DNA of 64,000 nt from Streptomyces fungicidicus (GTDB lineage Bacteria > Actinomycetota > Actinomycetes > Streptomycetales > Streptomycetaceae), in NCBI RefSeq assembly GCF_003665435.1, contig NZ_CP023407.1, positions 992,001 through 1,056,000 on the forward strand, in the 5' to 3' direction. The notes under the pieces are model-generated. The model saw nothing but the letters and a program-made list of their open reading frames with translations, had not been told where the DNA came from and did not search any database. The position numbers were made by a program, and so were the translations under genes. Shown piece after piece: positions 25,258 through 33,362 of this stretch (within the stretch, counting starts at the first letter, position 1; the number at the start of each line of letters is the position of its first letter).

Positions 25258-25298
25258 TGGCTCAACCGGCTCTCGTGCGAGTGAGCCATTGGTACAGT
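25258..25298. promoter_or_regulatory. Candidate Lrp operator and -10 box
   Basis: TGGCTCA-N17-TGAGCCA (25258-25288) is a perfect 7-bp inverted repeat in the divergent region, followed by the -10-like TACAGT (25293-25298). It is a plausible site for the adjacent Lrp regulator controlling itself and the FUSC gene. Confidence 0.5.
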
Positions 25299-25331
25299 GA
25301 TCACGGCACATCTACGGCCATCGAAGTGCCA

Positions 25332-25835
25332 ATGGCCGACACCGGGACCGTGAGCCTCATGGCCGTGGACGAGCTCGACACCCGCGTTCTGCGGCTGCTG
25401 CTGGAACAGCCGCGCACCAGCGTGCGGGAGTACGCCCGGATCCTCGGAGTCGCCCGGGGCACACTCCAGGCCCGGCTGGACCGCATGGAGCGGGAGGGCG
25501 TGATCACCGGCACCGCCCCCGCCCTCTCCCCCGCCGCGCTGGGCCACCCCGTGCTGGCCTTCGTGCACATCGAGGTCACCCAGGGGCACCTGGACGAGGT
25601 GGGCGACGCGCTGGCCGGCGTGCCGGAGATCGTGGAGGCGTTCTCCATCACGGGCGGCGGGGACCTGCTGACCCGGGTCGTGGCACGCGACAACGCCCAT
25701 CTGGAGGACGTGATCCAGAAGCTGATCAGCCTGCCGGGCGTGGTCCGCACCCGCAGCGAGGTGGCGCTGCGCGAACGCGTCCCGCACCGGCTGCTGCCGC
25801 TGGTGGAGTCGATCGGCCGGACGGCTCGGAAGTGA
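25332..25835 (+). CDS. Lrp/AsnC-family transcriptional regulator
   Basis: A 167-residue regulator with an N-terminal helix-turn-helix (LDTRVLRLLLEQPRTSVREY, ARILGVARGTLQARLDRMEREG) and a C-terminal RAM ligand domain (GHPVLAFVHIEVTQGHLDEV, EAFSITGGGDLLTRVVARDN). RAM domains bind amino acids or related small molecules between dimers. The start is taken as the ATG at 25332; no strong ribosome site marks it and the ATG at 25359 is possible. The divergent FUSC exporter is its probable target. The HAD gene follows 20 bp downstream and is probably cotranscribed. Confidence 0.88.
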   Translation: MADTGTVSLMAVDELDTRVLRLLLEQPRTSVREYARILGVARGTLQARLDRMEREGVITGTAPALSPAALGHPVLAFVHIEVTQGHLDEVGDALAGVPEIVEAFSITGGGDLLTRVVARDNAHLEDVIQKLISLPGVVRTRSEVALRERVPHRLLPLVESIGRTARK

Positions 25836-25855
25836 GCCCTGTCATCCTGGACCCC

Positions 25856-26551
25856 ATGAGCACGCTCGGCGCCCTCTCGGTCATCTTCGATCTCGACGGA
25901 ACGCTCGTGGACAGCGAGCCGAACTACTACGAGGCGGGCCGCCGGACGCTCGCCGAGTACGGCGTCCCGGACTTCTCCTCCGCCGAGCACGAGCGCTACG
26001 TCGGGATCAGCACCCGGGAGACGATCGCCGACTGGCGGACGCGGTACGCCCTGTCCGCGTCCGTCGAGGAACTGCTCGCGGTCAAGAACCGCCACTATCT
26101 GGAGCTCGCCCGCACCGGGACGGAGGCGTACCCGCAGATGCGGGCGTTCGTCGAGCTGCTGGCGGCGGACGGGGTGCCGATGGCCGTGGCCTCCGGCTCC
26201 TCCCCCGAGGCCATCGCGGCGATCCTGGCCGGCACCGGCCTGGACGCGTATCTGCGCACCGTCGTCCCGTCCGACGAGGTCGCGCACGGGAAGCCGGCCC
26301 CCGACGTCTTCCTGGAGGCGGCGCGCAGGCTGGGCGCGGAGCCGGCCGACTGCGTGGTGGTCGAGGACGCGGCCCCGGGCGCCGCCGCCGCGCACGCGGC
26401 GGGGATGCGCTGCATCGCGCTCCCCTACGTCGCCGGGCAGGCGGACGCACCGGAGTTCGCCACCGCCGGCCTGCTGCTGCGCGGCGGCCAGCGGGAGTTC
26501 ACGGCGCGCGGGGCGCTCGCCTGGCTGGCGGAGACCGCCCGGCGCCCCTGA
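25856..26551 (+). CDS. HAD-superfamily phosphatase (subfamily IA)
   Basis: A 231-residue haloacid-dehalogenase-type phosphatase. Motif I is VIFDLDGTLVDSEPN with the nucleophile Asp, motif II is AVASGSSPEA, the Lys of motif III is in HGKPAPDVFLEA and motif IV is VVVEDAAPGAAAA. The alpha-helical cap after motif I suits small sugar phosphates, similar to beta-phosphoglucomutase-like and DOG phosphatases. The exact substrate is unknown. I choose the ATG at 25856 over a GTG at 25832 that overlaps the lrp stop and has no spaced ribosome site. Confidence 0.88.
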   Translation: MSTLGALSVIFDLDGTLVDSEPNYYEAGRRTLAEYGVPDFSSAEHERYVGISTRETIADWRTRYALSASVEELLAVKNRHYLELARTGTEAYPQMRAFVELLAADGVPMAVASGSSPEAIAAILAGTGLDAYLRTVVPSDEVAHGKPAPDVFLEAARRLGAEPADCVVVEDAAPGAAAAHAAGMRCIALPYVAGQADAPEFATAGLLLRGGQREFTARGALAWLAETARRP

Positions 26552-26609
26552 CCGGCGCCCGCTCCCCGCCCGTCTCCGCCGACGTCCGGAACCGATCGCT
26601 CCCGGACCG

Positions 26610-26676
26610 TTGACGCTCCGCCGCGCCCTCCCTATCGTCTGGTCGATTGTTCGTACAGCGTTCGTAATATCGAACA
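26610..26676 (+). promoter_or_regulatory. Arabinofuranosidase promoter and inverted repeat
   Basis: TTGACG (26610-26615), a 17-nt spacer and TATCGT (26633-26638) make a good promoter. Just downstream, TGTTCG (26648-26653) and CGAACA (26671-26676) form an inverted repeat with the AT-rich GTAATAT between, placed where a repressor would block transcription. Confidence 0.6.
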
Positions 26677-26687
26677 GAGGAGCGTTC

Positions 26688-29510
26688 ATGGCACGGCCCC
26701 TCTCCAGACGAACCCTCTTGCAGACCGCCGCACTGACGGCGGCGGCCACGGCGGTCCCCGCCGCTGCCGCCGGACCCGCCCACTCCGCACCGAACGCTCC
26801 GGCCACCCCCTCCGGCGTGCCGGCGGCGTGGACCGTACGGCCGTTCGGACTGGAGGACGTGACACTCGGGCCGGGCGTCTTCGACGCGAAACGGCGGCTG
26901 ATGCTCGACCACGCCCGTGGCTACGACGTGAACCGGCTGCTCCAGGTCTTCCGCGCCAACGCGGGCCTGTCCTCCCGGGGCGCGGTCGCCCCCGGCGGCT
27001 GGGAAGGGCTGGACGGGGAGGCCAACGGCAACCTGCGCGGGCACTACACCGGCCATTTCCTGACCATGCTGGCGCAGGCCCACCGGAGCACCGGCGAGCA
27101 GGTCTTCGCGGACCGGATCGGCACCGTGGTGGGCGCCCTGGCCGAGGTGCGGGAGGCGCTGCGGAGCGAGCCGGCCGTGCTGAGCACCGGGGGCCGTTTC
27201 GGGCGCGCGGCGGAGAACGTGCGCGGCTCGTACCAGTACGTGGACCTTCCGGCCGCCGTCCTCGACGGGACCCCGGCGCTCACCCTGTCCGCGTGGGTGC
27301 GGCCGGCGCACGGTGCCGCCTGGGCGAGGATCCTCGACTTCGGCGACGACACCACCCGCTACCTGTACCTGGCCGCGCGCAACGCCGCCGGTGTGCCGCG
27401 GTTCGCCGTCACCGCCTCGGGGCCGGGCGGCGAGCAGGGCCTCGACGGCACCGCCCCGCTGCCGCTCGACGAGTGGAGCCACCTGGCCGTGACCGTCGCC
27501 GACGGCACCGGCACCCTCTACGTCGACGGCGCCGCCGTGGCCCGCAACACGGCCATGACACTGACCCCGGCCGCGCTCGGCACCCTCGCGCACCACTGGC
27601 TGGGCCGCTCCCACTTCCCCGCCGACCCCGTCTTCGCGGGCGCGTTCGAGGACGTCAACGTCTACGCGCGGGCGCTGACCGCCGACGAGGTCGCCGAGCT
27701 GCACGCCGGCCGTGCCGCCGACACCTCGGCCGGCCGGGGCGACCTCGCTTCCTACGCCTTCGACGAGACGGCCGGAGGGACCTTCGCGGACGCCTCCGGC
27801 CGGGGCCTGGACGCCGGGCTGCGCCGCACCTGGGGCGCGCCCAGCCACCCCGGCTTCCTCGCCGCGTACCCGGAGACCCAGTTCATCGCGCTGGAGTCGA
27901 TGACCGGCAGCGACTACACGCGGGTGTGGGCGCCGTACTACACCGCGCACAAGATCCTCCGGGGGCTGCTGGATGCGTACCTCGCCACGGACGACGAGCG
28001 GGCTCTCGATCTGGCGTCCGGCATGTGCGACTGGATGCACGCACGGCTGTCCGTGTTGCCGGCGGCCACCCTCCAGCGGATGTGGGGGCTGTTCTCCAGC
28101 GGGGAGTTCGGCGGCATCGTCGAGGCGGTCTGCGACCTGCACGCGCTCACCGGCCGACCCGAACACCTCGCCCTCGCCCGGCTGTTCGACCTGGACCGGC
28201 TCATCGACGCCTGCGCGGCCGACACCGACGTCCTGGAAGGGCTGCACGCCAACCAGCACATCCCAATCTTCACGGGCCTGGTGCGGCTGCACGACGAGAC
28301 GGGCGAGCAGCGCTACCTCACCGCCGCGAAGAACTTCTGGGGCATGGTCGTACCCCACCGCACGTACGCGATCGGCGGCACCAGCAGCGGCGAGTTCTGG
28401 AAGGCGCGCGGCGTGATCGCGGGCACCATCGGCGACACCACCGCGGAGTCCTGCTGCGCGTACAACATGCTCAAGCTGAGCCGGGCGCTGTTCTTCCACG
28501 AGCAGGACCCGGCGTACATGGACTACTACGAGCGGGCCCTCTACAACCAGGTGCTCGGCTCCAAGCAGGACCGGCCGGACGCGGAGAAGCCGCTCGTCAC
28601 CTACTTCGTCGGCCTGACGCCCGGTCATGTGCGGGACTACACGCCCAAGCAGGGGACGACCTGCTGCGAGGGCACCGGCATGGAGAGCGCCACGAAGTAC
28701 CAGGACTCGGTGTACTTCGCGAAGGCCGACGGCTCCGCCCTGTACGTCAACCTCTACAGCGACTCCCGGCTGGCCTGGGCCGAGAAGGGCGTGACGGTCA
28801 CACAGAGCACGCGCTACCCGGAGGAGCAGGGCAGCACGCTCACCATCGGCGGCGGCCGGGCCTCCTTCACGCTGCTGCTGCGGGTGCCGTCCTGGGCGGC
28901 CGCCGGCTTCCGGGTGACCGTCAACGGGCGCGCGGTGCCGGGCGCTCCGGTCCCCGGCCGGTACTTCGGGGTCTCCCGGTCCTGGCGCGACGGCGACACC
29001 GTACGGATCTCCGTGCCCTTCCGGCTGCGGGTGGAGAAGGCCCCCGACGACCCCGGTCTGCAGGCCCTGTTCCTCGGCCCGGTCGGCCTGGTCGCCCGCA
29101 GGCCCGGTCCGGAACCGGTGCGCTTCGGGCTGTACGGCAACGCGGGCCTGTCCGGTGATCTGCTGCCCTCCCTCACCCCGGTCCCGGGCAGGCCCCTGCA
29201 CTACACGCTGGACGGGGTCGGGCTGGCGCCCTTCGCGGAGGGGACCGAGGACCCGACGCACGCCTACTTCCGGCGCTCGGAACCGCGTGTGATCTTCGGC
29301 ACGTCGGACTCCACGGTCGCCAATCCCGCCCGGGAGGACGGCACGACGCTGCTCGACGAGATCTGGGCCGGGGCGCCCTTCAGCGGCAAGGGAGCGCTGG
29401 TGGCACGGGTGCGGGCGACCGTGGACGCCTGGGTCCTGGCCGGTCTGCTCGGCCGCGCCGACGGAGACAAGGTGGTGAGCACGGCGCGGCGGGCCGAGTA
29501 CGCCCGCTGA
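26688..29510 (+). CDS. Secreted GH127 beta-L-arabinofuranosidase with LamG insert
   Basis: A 940-residue secreted glycosidase of the DUF1680/GH127 family. The signal peptide has a twin-arginine motif (SRRTLLQ), implying Tat export of the folded enzyme. The catalytic (alpha/alpha)6 barrel starts at about residue 45 (FGLEDVTLGPGVFDAKRRLM) but is interrupted at about residues 175-342 by a LamG/concanavalin-like domain (PALTLSAWVRP, WSHLAVTVADGTGTLYVDG). The zinc and nucleophile residues expected from HypBA1 are present: E587-S-C589 in AESCCAYN and C659-C660 in TTCCEGTG. GAGGAG precedes the ATG. It is monocistronic and probably acts on plant arabinans or hydroxyproline-linked arabinose. Confidence 0.92.
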   Translation: MARPLSRRTLLQTAALTAAATAVPAAAAGPAHSAPNAPATPSGVPAAWTVRPFGLEDVTLGPGVFDAKRRLMLDHARGYDVNRLLQVFRANAGLSSRGAVAPGGWEGLDGEANGNLRGHYTGHFLTMLAQAHRSTGEQVFADRIGTVVGALAEVREALRSEPAVLSTGGRFGRAAENVRGSYQYVDLPAAVLDGTPALTLSAWVRPAHGAAWARILDFGDDTTRYLYLAARNAAGVPRFAVTASGPGGEQGLDGTAPLPLDEWSHLAVTVADGTGTLYVDGAAVARNTAMTLTPAALGTLAHHWLGRSHFPADPVFAGAFEDVNVYARALTADEVAELHAGRAADTSAGRGDLASYAFDETAGGTFADASGRGLDAGLRRTWGAPSHPGFLAAYPETQFIALESMTGSDYTRVWAPYYTAHKILRGLLDAYLATDDERALDLASGMCDWMHARLSVLPAATLQRMWGLFSSGEFGGIVEAVCDLHALTGRPEHLALARLFDLDRLIDACAADTDVLEGLHANQHIPIFTGLVRLHDETGEQRYLTAAKNFWGMVVPHRTYAIGGTSSGEFWKARGVIAGTIGDTTAESCCAYNMLKLSRALFFHEQDPAYMDYYERALYNQVLGSKQDRPDAEKPLVTYFVGLTPGHVRDYTPKQGTTCCEGTGMESATKYQDSVYFAKADGSALYVNLYSDSRLAWAEKGVTVTQSTRYPEEQGSTLTIGGGRASFTLLLRVPSWAAAGFRVTVNGRAVPGAPVPGRYFGVSRSWRDGDTVRISVPFRLRVEKAPDDPGLQALFLGPVGLVARRPGPEPVRFGLYGNAGLSGDLLPSLTPVPGRPLHYTLDGVGLAPFAEGTEDPTHAYFRRSEPRVIFGTSDSTVANPAREDGTTLLDEIWAGAPFSGKGALVARVRATVDAWVLAGLLGRADGDKVVSTARRAEYAR

Positions 29511-29601
29511 CCGGTCCGAAAATTCTCTCCCGAACGGTGATTGTCTCCCGCCTCGCGTCCGTACTTCCTGCTGTTGGGCCGTTCACATCCCAGGAGGCAC
29601 G

Positions 29602-30351
29602 ATGCGCATCTCGCGCAGCACGGCAGGAACCGCGTTCGTGGGCGGAGCCATGATCCTCACCCTCACCGCGCTCGCCTACCCCACCATGCTGGGCGTACAG
29701 AACACCTCGACCAAGCAGGACCGGGTGGTCGCCAACACGAACTACGGCCCGCTCACCGAGTCGGACCGCGACTTCGTGGTGAAGGTGCGCGCGGCGGGGC
29801 TGTGGGAGCACCCGCTGGGGCTGCTGGCGATGGAGCGCGGTACGACGCCCGAGATGAAGGAGGCGGGCGAGCACCTGGTGGTCGGGCACGGCCGGCTCGA
29901 CGCCAGCTGCCGCAAGATCTCCCTGGAGCTCGGCATCACGCTGCCGAACCAGGCGTCACCGCAGCAGCAGGGTTTCGTGGAGACGGTGAAGTCCGCCGGC
30001 GGCAAGGAGTTCGACTCCACGGCGGTGAACATCATGCGGGTGACCCACGGGCAGATCTTCCCGGCCATCGCCAACATCCGCGCCAACACCAGGAACACCC
30101 TGGTCCGGCAGCTGGCCGACCAGGCCAACGACACGGTGCTGGACCACATCACGGTGCTGGAGAAGACGGGGCTGGTCAATCACGAGCAGGTCAACTTCCA
30201 GCAGACCAGCCCGCCCAAGATGCCTAACGAGCAGGTGACCCCGCCGGCCCCGCAGGCGGGTGCGCCGGTCCTCGTGCTGGAGATCCCCAAGGGGCTGGAG
30301 GACCTCAACACGGTCTCTCCGGCACCGTCGCCGTCCTCCACCGTCCGGTAG
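29602..30351 (+). CDS. DUF4142 secreted or membrane-anchored protein
   Basis: A 249-residue protein. An N-terminal hydrophobic stretch (AFVGGAMILTLTALAYPTML) is a signal peptide or anchor without a lipobox. The DUF4142 ferritin-like helical bundle follows: LTESDRDFVVKVRAAGLWEH, AGEHLVVGHGRLDASCRKIS, GKEFDSTAVNIMRVTHGQIF and ANDTVLDHITVLEKTGLVNH, with conserved His residues. The C-terminal 40 residues are Pro/Ser-rich and probably span the cell wall. The family function is unknown. CAGGAGG precedes the ATG at a good distance. It stands alone and converges with the LysR-like gene 7 bp away. Confidence 0.88.
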   Translation: MRISRSTAGTAFVGGAMILTLTALAYPTMLGVQNTSTKQDRVVANTNYGPLTESDRDFVVKVRAAGLWEHPLGLLAMERGTTPEMKEAGEHLVVGHGRLDASCRKISLELGITLPNQASPQQQGFVETVKSAGGKEFDSTAVNIMRVTHGQIFPAIANIRANTRNTLVRQLADQANDTVLDHITVLEKTGLVNHEQVNFQQTSPPKMPNEQVTPPAPQAGAPVLVLEIPKGLEDLNTVSPAPSPSSTVR

Positions 30352-30358
30352 CGGGGTG

Positions 30359-31126
30359 TCACCGCCCGCGGCGGGGCCTGCCCCGCCGCGGGTTCTTCGC
30401 CGCGCCCCCGCCGGCTCCCCGGCGGCCCTGCGCGGCGGTCCCGCCGGACTGCTGCCGGCCGGCGGCGGGGCGCCTGGGTTTCTGCGCGGCGGGCTTCTGC
30501 GCGGCCTGTTCCGGCCGGCGGCCCCGGGAGCTGTTGACGGTGCGGCCGCGGACGATGCCGATGAAGTCCTCGACCAGGTCCGTCGTCGCCGCCTCCGGCC
30601 AGGCCAGCGCCACGGCCGACCCGGGAGCCGGTTCCAGGGGCCGGTGGGTGAGGTCCTTGCGGTGGTGCAGCCGGGCGAGCGACAGCGGTACGACGAGCAC
30701 CCCGATCCCGGCCGCGACGAGCTCGATCGCGTCGGCGGTGGTGGCGGGACGCTCCAGGGCGGGCCGCCCGGGCGGGCTCTCCCAGTCGAGCACGTCGTCG
30801 AGGGGGTGCAGCACGATCTCGTCGGCCAGGTCCTCCGGGGACACCGCGTCGGCCGCGGTGACGAGGTGGTCCTTCGGGACCACGACGACCGTCTGCTCGG
30901 TGTAGAGGGGGATGGCGCTGAGGACCGTACGGTCGACGGGCAGCCGGACCAGGCCCGCGTCCGCGTCCCCGGCCAGCAGCAGGCCCTGCGCCGCCCCGGC
31001 GGACACCTGGGTGAGGGTCAGCGGGACGTCGGGCAGCCGCTCGTTCCAGATGCGCACCCATTTGCCGGGCATCACGCCGGGTACGTACACGAGCCGGAAC
31101 GAGGGGGACACTTCCGAGCCTGTCAC
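30359..31126 (-). CDS. LysR-type ligand-binding domain without HTH, with basic AT-hook-like tail
   Basis: A 255-residue protein made of one LysR substrate-binding domain: FRLVYVPGVMPGKWVRIWNE, LAGDADAGLVRLPVDRTVL, IPLYTEQTVVVVPKDHLV and IELVAAGIGVLVVPLSLARL. The N-terminal winged helix of true LysR regulators is absent and no frame upstream encodes one. The C-terminal 55 residues are strongly basic and low-complexity, with repeated Lys/Arg-Pro and an AT-hook-like RRGRPRRGR. The GTG start at 31126 sits 58 bp from the divergent DUF5997 start, an arrangement I recall as conserved in streptomycetes. It may sense a ligand and bind DNA or a partner through the tail. Confidence 0.8.
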   Translation of the reverse strand: MTGSEVSPSFRLVYVPGVMPGKWVRIWNERLPDVPLTLTQVSAGAAQGLLLAGDADAGLVRLPVDRTVLSAIPLYTEQTVVVVPKDHLVTAADAVSPEDLADEIVLHPLDDVLDWESPPGRPALERPATTADAIELVAAGIGVLVVPLSLARLHHRKDLTHRPLEPAPGSAVALAWPEAATTDLVEDFIGIVRGRTVNSSRGRRPEQAAQKPAAQKPRRPAAGRQQSGGTAAQGRRGAGGGAAKNPRRGRPRRGR

Positions 31127-31171
31127 CTGGCCAGGTTACCGGCCGTGGTCGGCGGTCGTGCACATGGTCGA

Positions 31172-31177
31172 TACCCT
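31172..31177 (+). promoter_or_regulatory. -10 box TACCCT of a probably leaderless gene
   Basis: TACCCT ends 7 nt before the ATG of the DUF5997 gene in a 58-bp divergent region. There is no convincing ribosome site. Confidence 0.45.
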
Positions 31178-31184
31178 GGACGGC

Positions 31185-31577
31185 ATGACGCAGCACCAGA
31201 GCACCCAGACGATGAAGCCCGCGACCGCGGCGAAGAAGCTGGGTGTGTACCTCGAGGCCACCCCCGCCGACTTCCGGGAGGGTGTGGTCTCCCGCGCCGA
31301 GCTGAACGCGCTCCAGACGGACCCGCCGCAGTGGCTGCGGGACCTGCGGCGCGACGGCCCGCACCCCCGTCCGGTGGTCGCGGCGAAGCTGGGCGTGTCC
31401 ATCGCCGGTCTCGCGCGCGGCGGGGTCACCGAGGCGCTCACCACGGAGCAGATCGAGACGCTGAAGGAACAGCGCCCCGAGTGGCTGGAGCGGGAGCGCA
31501 CCACCCAGGCCGAGGTCCGCAAGGAGGCGGCGCGGATCAAGCAGCGGAACGCGGAGCGCGCGGCGAGCGGCGACTGA
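31185..31577 (+). CDS. DUF5997-type small protein
   Basis: A 130-residue all-helical, highly charged cytosolic protein: MKPATAAKKLGVYLEATPAD, FREGVVSRAELNAL, VAAKLGVSIAGLARGGVTEA and a C-terminal Glu/Arg/Lys-rich helix (VRKEAARIKQRNAERAASGD). Two segments resemble helix-turn-helix units (AAKKLGVYLEAT and VAAKLGVSIAGLARG), so DNA binding is possible. I recall the family as DUF5997, of unknown function, next to LysR-domain proteins. Divergence from the HTH-less LysR-like gene makes it the obvious candidate partner supplying the DNA-binding half. The ATG is at 31185. Confidence 0.78.
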   Translation: MTQHQSTQTMKPATAAKKLGVYLEATPADFREGVVSRAELNALQTDPPQWLRDLRRDGPHPRPVVAAKLGVSIAGLARGGVTEALTTEQIETLKEQRPEWLERERTTQAEVRKEAARIKQRNAERAASGD

Positions 31578-31616
31578 CCGGAACGCCAGGGCACGCCACC
31601 CTTCCGGTGGACGGAG

Positions 31617-32165
31617 ATGTCCACCAGCATGGCGGTACCGCACGCGCCCACAGCGGCGCGGCCGACCGCGCCCGGGGTGGGGACATTGCACAGCTCCATG
31701 GGGAAGCAAGCCGTCGAGTGGCTCGCCGCGGCGGCCACGGACCCGCAGGCGTGCAAGCGCGAGTGGGACCACGGCAGGGGCACGGCGCTGCTCGCGGCGG
31801 GCCGGTACTGGGACGTGCTGAGCGTGCCCGACCGCCTCGGGCTGCTCGCCCTGGACATCCTGTGGCGCGAACCCCTGAAGGTGCCCGGGCCCACGCTGGT
31901 GGACGTCACGGCCGGCCGGGTGGGCTTCTTCCTGCCGCCCGATCCGGTCAGCGAGTGGGTGGGATGCGGGGTGCGGCACGTCGGCCGGGGTTCGTGGGTC
32001 GCCGTGCCCCCGCCGTACCGGCCCGCCGGCCGGCTGGAGTGGCTCGTCCCGCCGGACGGCACCGGCGCCCTGCACGCCCCCGGCCCGCTCGAGAGGGCGC
32101 TGCGCCGGGCGACCGGCACCCTCGCGGTGCTGGCGCCGGTCAGCGCGGAGCCGGCGGACTGGTGA
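31617..32165 (+). CDS. Conserved hypothetical protein, primase/polymerase-N-like
   Basis: A 182-residue protein with no signal peptide. The recognisable part starts near residue 28 (MGKQAVEWLAAAATDPQACK) and continues DVLSVPDRLGLLALDILWRE, PTLVDVTAGRVGFFLPPD and WVAVPPPYRPAGRLEWLVPP. The pattern of a guarding first half followed by an IALPPS-like VAVPPP motif recalls the streptomycete proteins annotated as bifunctional DNA primase/polymerase N-terminal domain, but catalytic residues are not evident, so I would not assign an activity. It lies 39 bp after DUF5997 and may share its transcript. A strong hairpin follows the stop. Confidence 0.6.
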   Translation: MSTSMAVPHAPTAARPTAPGVGTLHSSMGKQAVEWLAAAATDPQACKREWDHGRGTALLAAGRYWDVLSVPDRLGLLALDILWREPLKVPGPTLVDVTAGRVGFFLPPDPVSEWVGCGVRHVGRGSWVAVPPPYRPAGRLEWLVPPDGTGALHAPGPLERALRRATGTLAVLAPVSAEPADW

Positions 32166-32173
32166 GCCTCTCG

Positions 32174-32199
32174 CGGGAGTCCCCGACCGGGGACCCGCG
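32174..32199 (+). terminator. Hairpin before MerR-clamp gene
   Basis: GTCCCC-GACC-GGGGAC (32179-32194) is extended by flanking CGCGGG and CCGCG arms with a small bulge. It lies between the hypothetical gene and the next promoter. Confidence 0.6.
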
Positions 32200-32226
32200 G
32201 TTTCTCGCGCGCCTTCGGGGCCGGTG

Positions 32227-32258
32227 TTGACCCTCGACCTTGTCGAGGGACCAGGGTT
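32227..32258 (+). promoter_or_regulatory. MerR-type promoter with dyad in an overlong spacer
   Basis: TTGACC (32227-32232) is followed by the perfect dyad CCCTCGAC-CTT-GTCGAGGG (32231-32249) and a -10-like CAGGGT at a 19-nt spacing (or AGGGTT at 20). Overlong spacers carrying a dyad are the hallmark of MerR-activated promoters, so the gene is probably autoregulated. Confidence 0.75.
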
Positions 32259-32276
32259 CCGGGTGTGGAGAGCGAG

Positions 32277-33362
32277 ATGCGCAGCATTGGTGAGACGGCC
32301 CGGGACAGCGGGCTGGGCGTGAGCGCCCTGCGGTTCTACGATCGCGCCGGCGTCCTGGTGCCCGCCCGGGTGGACCCGGTCAGCGGCTACCGCTGGTACG
32401 CCCCCGAGCAGCTGGAGGAGGCGCGGCTGCTGGCGCGGCTGCGCCGGGCGGGGATGCCGCTGGCGGACATCCGGCTGGTGCTGGCCGGCTGGGCGGGCGC
32501 CGACACCGATCTCGTACGGCGGCTGCTCGAGGCGCATCTGCGCCGGCTGGAACGGGGGCTGTCCGATGCCCGTACCGAGTTCTCCGCGCTCCGAGCACTA
32601 CTCGACGACCGGGAGAACCCCATGACCTCGCTCAGCGAAGACACCGCCGTCCGGCTGTCCCTCTCCGGCTCCGCACTGGCTGCCGCACTGGACGCCGTCC
32701 GGTTCGCGGCGGGTACCGACCCCGGGCTGCCGATGCTCGGCGGGATCCTGTTCGACGTGGAGGACGGCGCGCTGTGCCTGGTGGCCACCGACCGGTACCG
32801 GATGGCGGTGGCACGGGCCGCCGCGGAGGGCCCCGCCGGGTCCCGGGTGCGGGTCACGGTGCCTCTTCCGCTCGCCGACGCGATGCGGGCCCTGCTGGAC
32901 GGTGACGATCCGGTCCGGCTCTCCGTGGACGGTGACCGGGTGACCCTGGAGACCGGGGACCGGCAGACGGCCGGCCAGTGCCTCGGCCACGACTTCCCCG
33001 ACTACCGGCGCCTGGTCCGTCTCCCGGCCGGCCGGCGCGCCCCGGTGGACGTGCCGGCCTTCCGGGAGGCGGTGCGCACCGGCCCGGTACGCACCGGCGA
33101 GGTGCGCGAGCAGGACGGGGTGCCCTGCGACCTCACCGTCCTCGAGGTGGCGGCCGACGGCTCGGTCGCACCGGCCGGGGACGGTGCCGAGGGCCGGGAC
33201 CTCGTCGCGGTCAACCGGGACTTCCTGCTGGAGGCCCTCGCCGCGGGGGCGGGCGACCGGCTGGTCCTCGAGATCGGCGACCCCACGGCCCCCCTCGCGA
33301 TCCGCAGGCCGGACGACGCGGACACGTTCTCGATCCTGATGCCGGTGCGCCTGGAGGACTAG
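32277..33362 (+). CDS. MerR regulator fused to a DNA sliding-clamp (DnaN-like) module
   Basis: A 361-residue chimera. Residues 1-105 are a MerR DNA-binding domain and dimer helix: RSIGETARDSGLGVSALRFY, VSGYRWYAPEQLEEARLLAR. From about residue 115 the protein matches the beta subunit of DNA polymerase III: LPMLGGILFDVEDGALCLVA-TDRYRMAV resembles clamp domain 2, GHDFPDYRRLV the domain 2-3 junction, VAVNRDFLLEAL domain 3, and it ends SILMPVRL like DnaN. Domain 1 of the clamp is missing. GGAG 6 nt upstream supports the ATG at 32277; a GTG at 32265 is near the transcription start. A role in sensing replication proteins or a nucleic-acid ligand is only a guess. Confidence 0.88.
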   Translation: MRSIGETARDSGLGVSALRFYDRAGVLVPARVDPVSGYRWYAPEQLEEARLLARLRRAGMPLADIRLVLAGWAGADTDLVRRLLEAHLRRLERGLSDARTEFSALRALLDDRENPMTSLSEDTAVRLSLSGSALAAALDAVRFAAGTDPGLPMLGGILFDVEDGALCLVATDRYRMAVARAAAEGPAGSRVRVTVPLPLADAMRALLDGDDPVRLSVDGDRVTLETGDRQTAGQCLGHDFPDYRRLVRLPAGRRAPVDVPAFREAVRTGPVRTGEVREQDGVPCDLTVLEVAADGSVAPAGDGAEGRDLVAVNRDFLLEALAAGAGDRLVLEIGDPTAPLAIRRPDDADTFSILMPVRLED

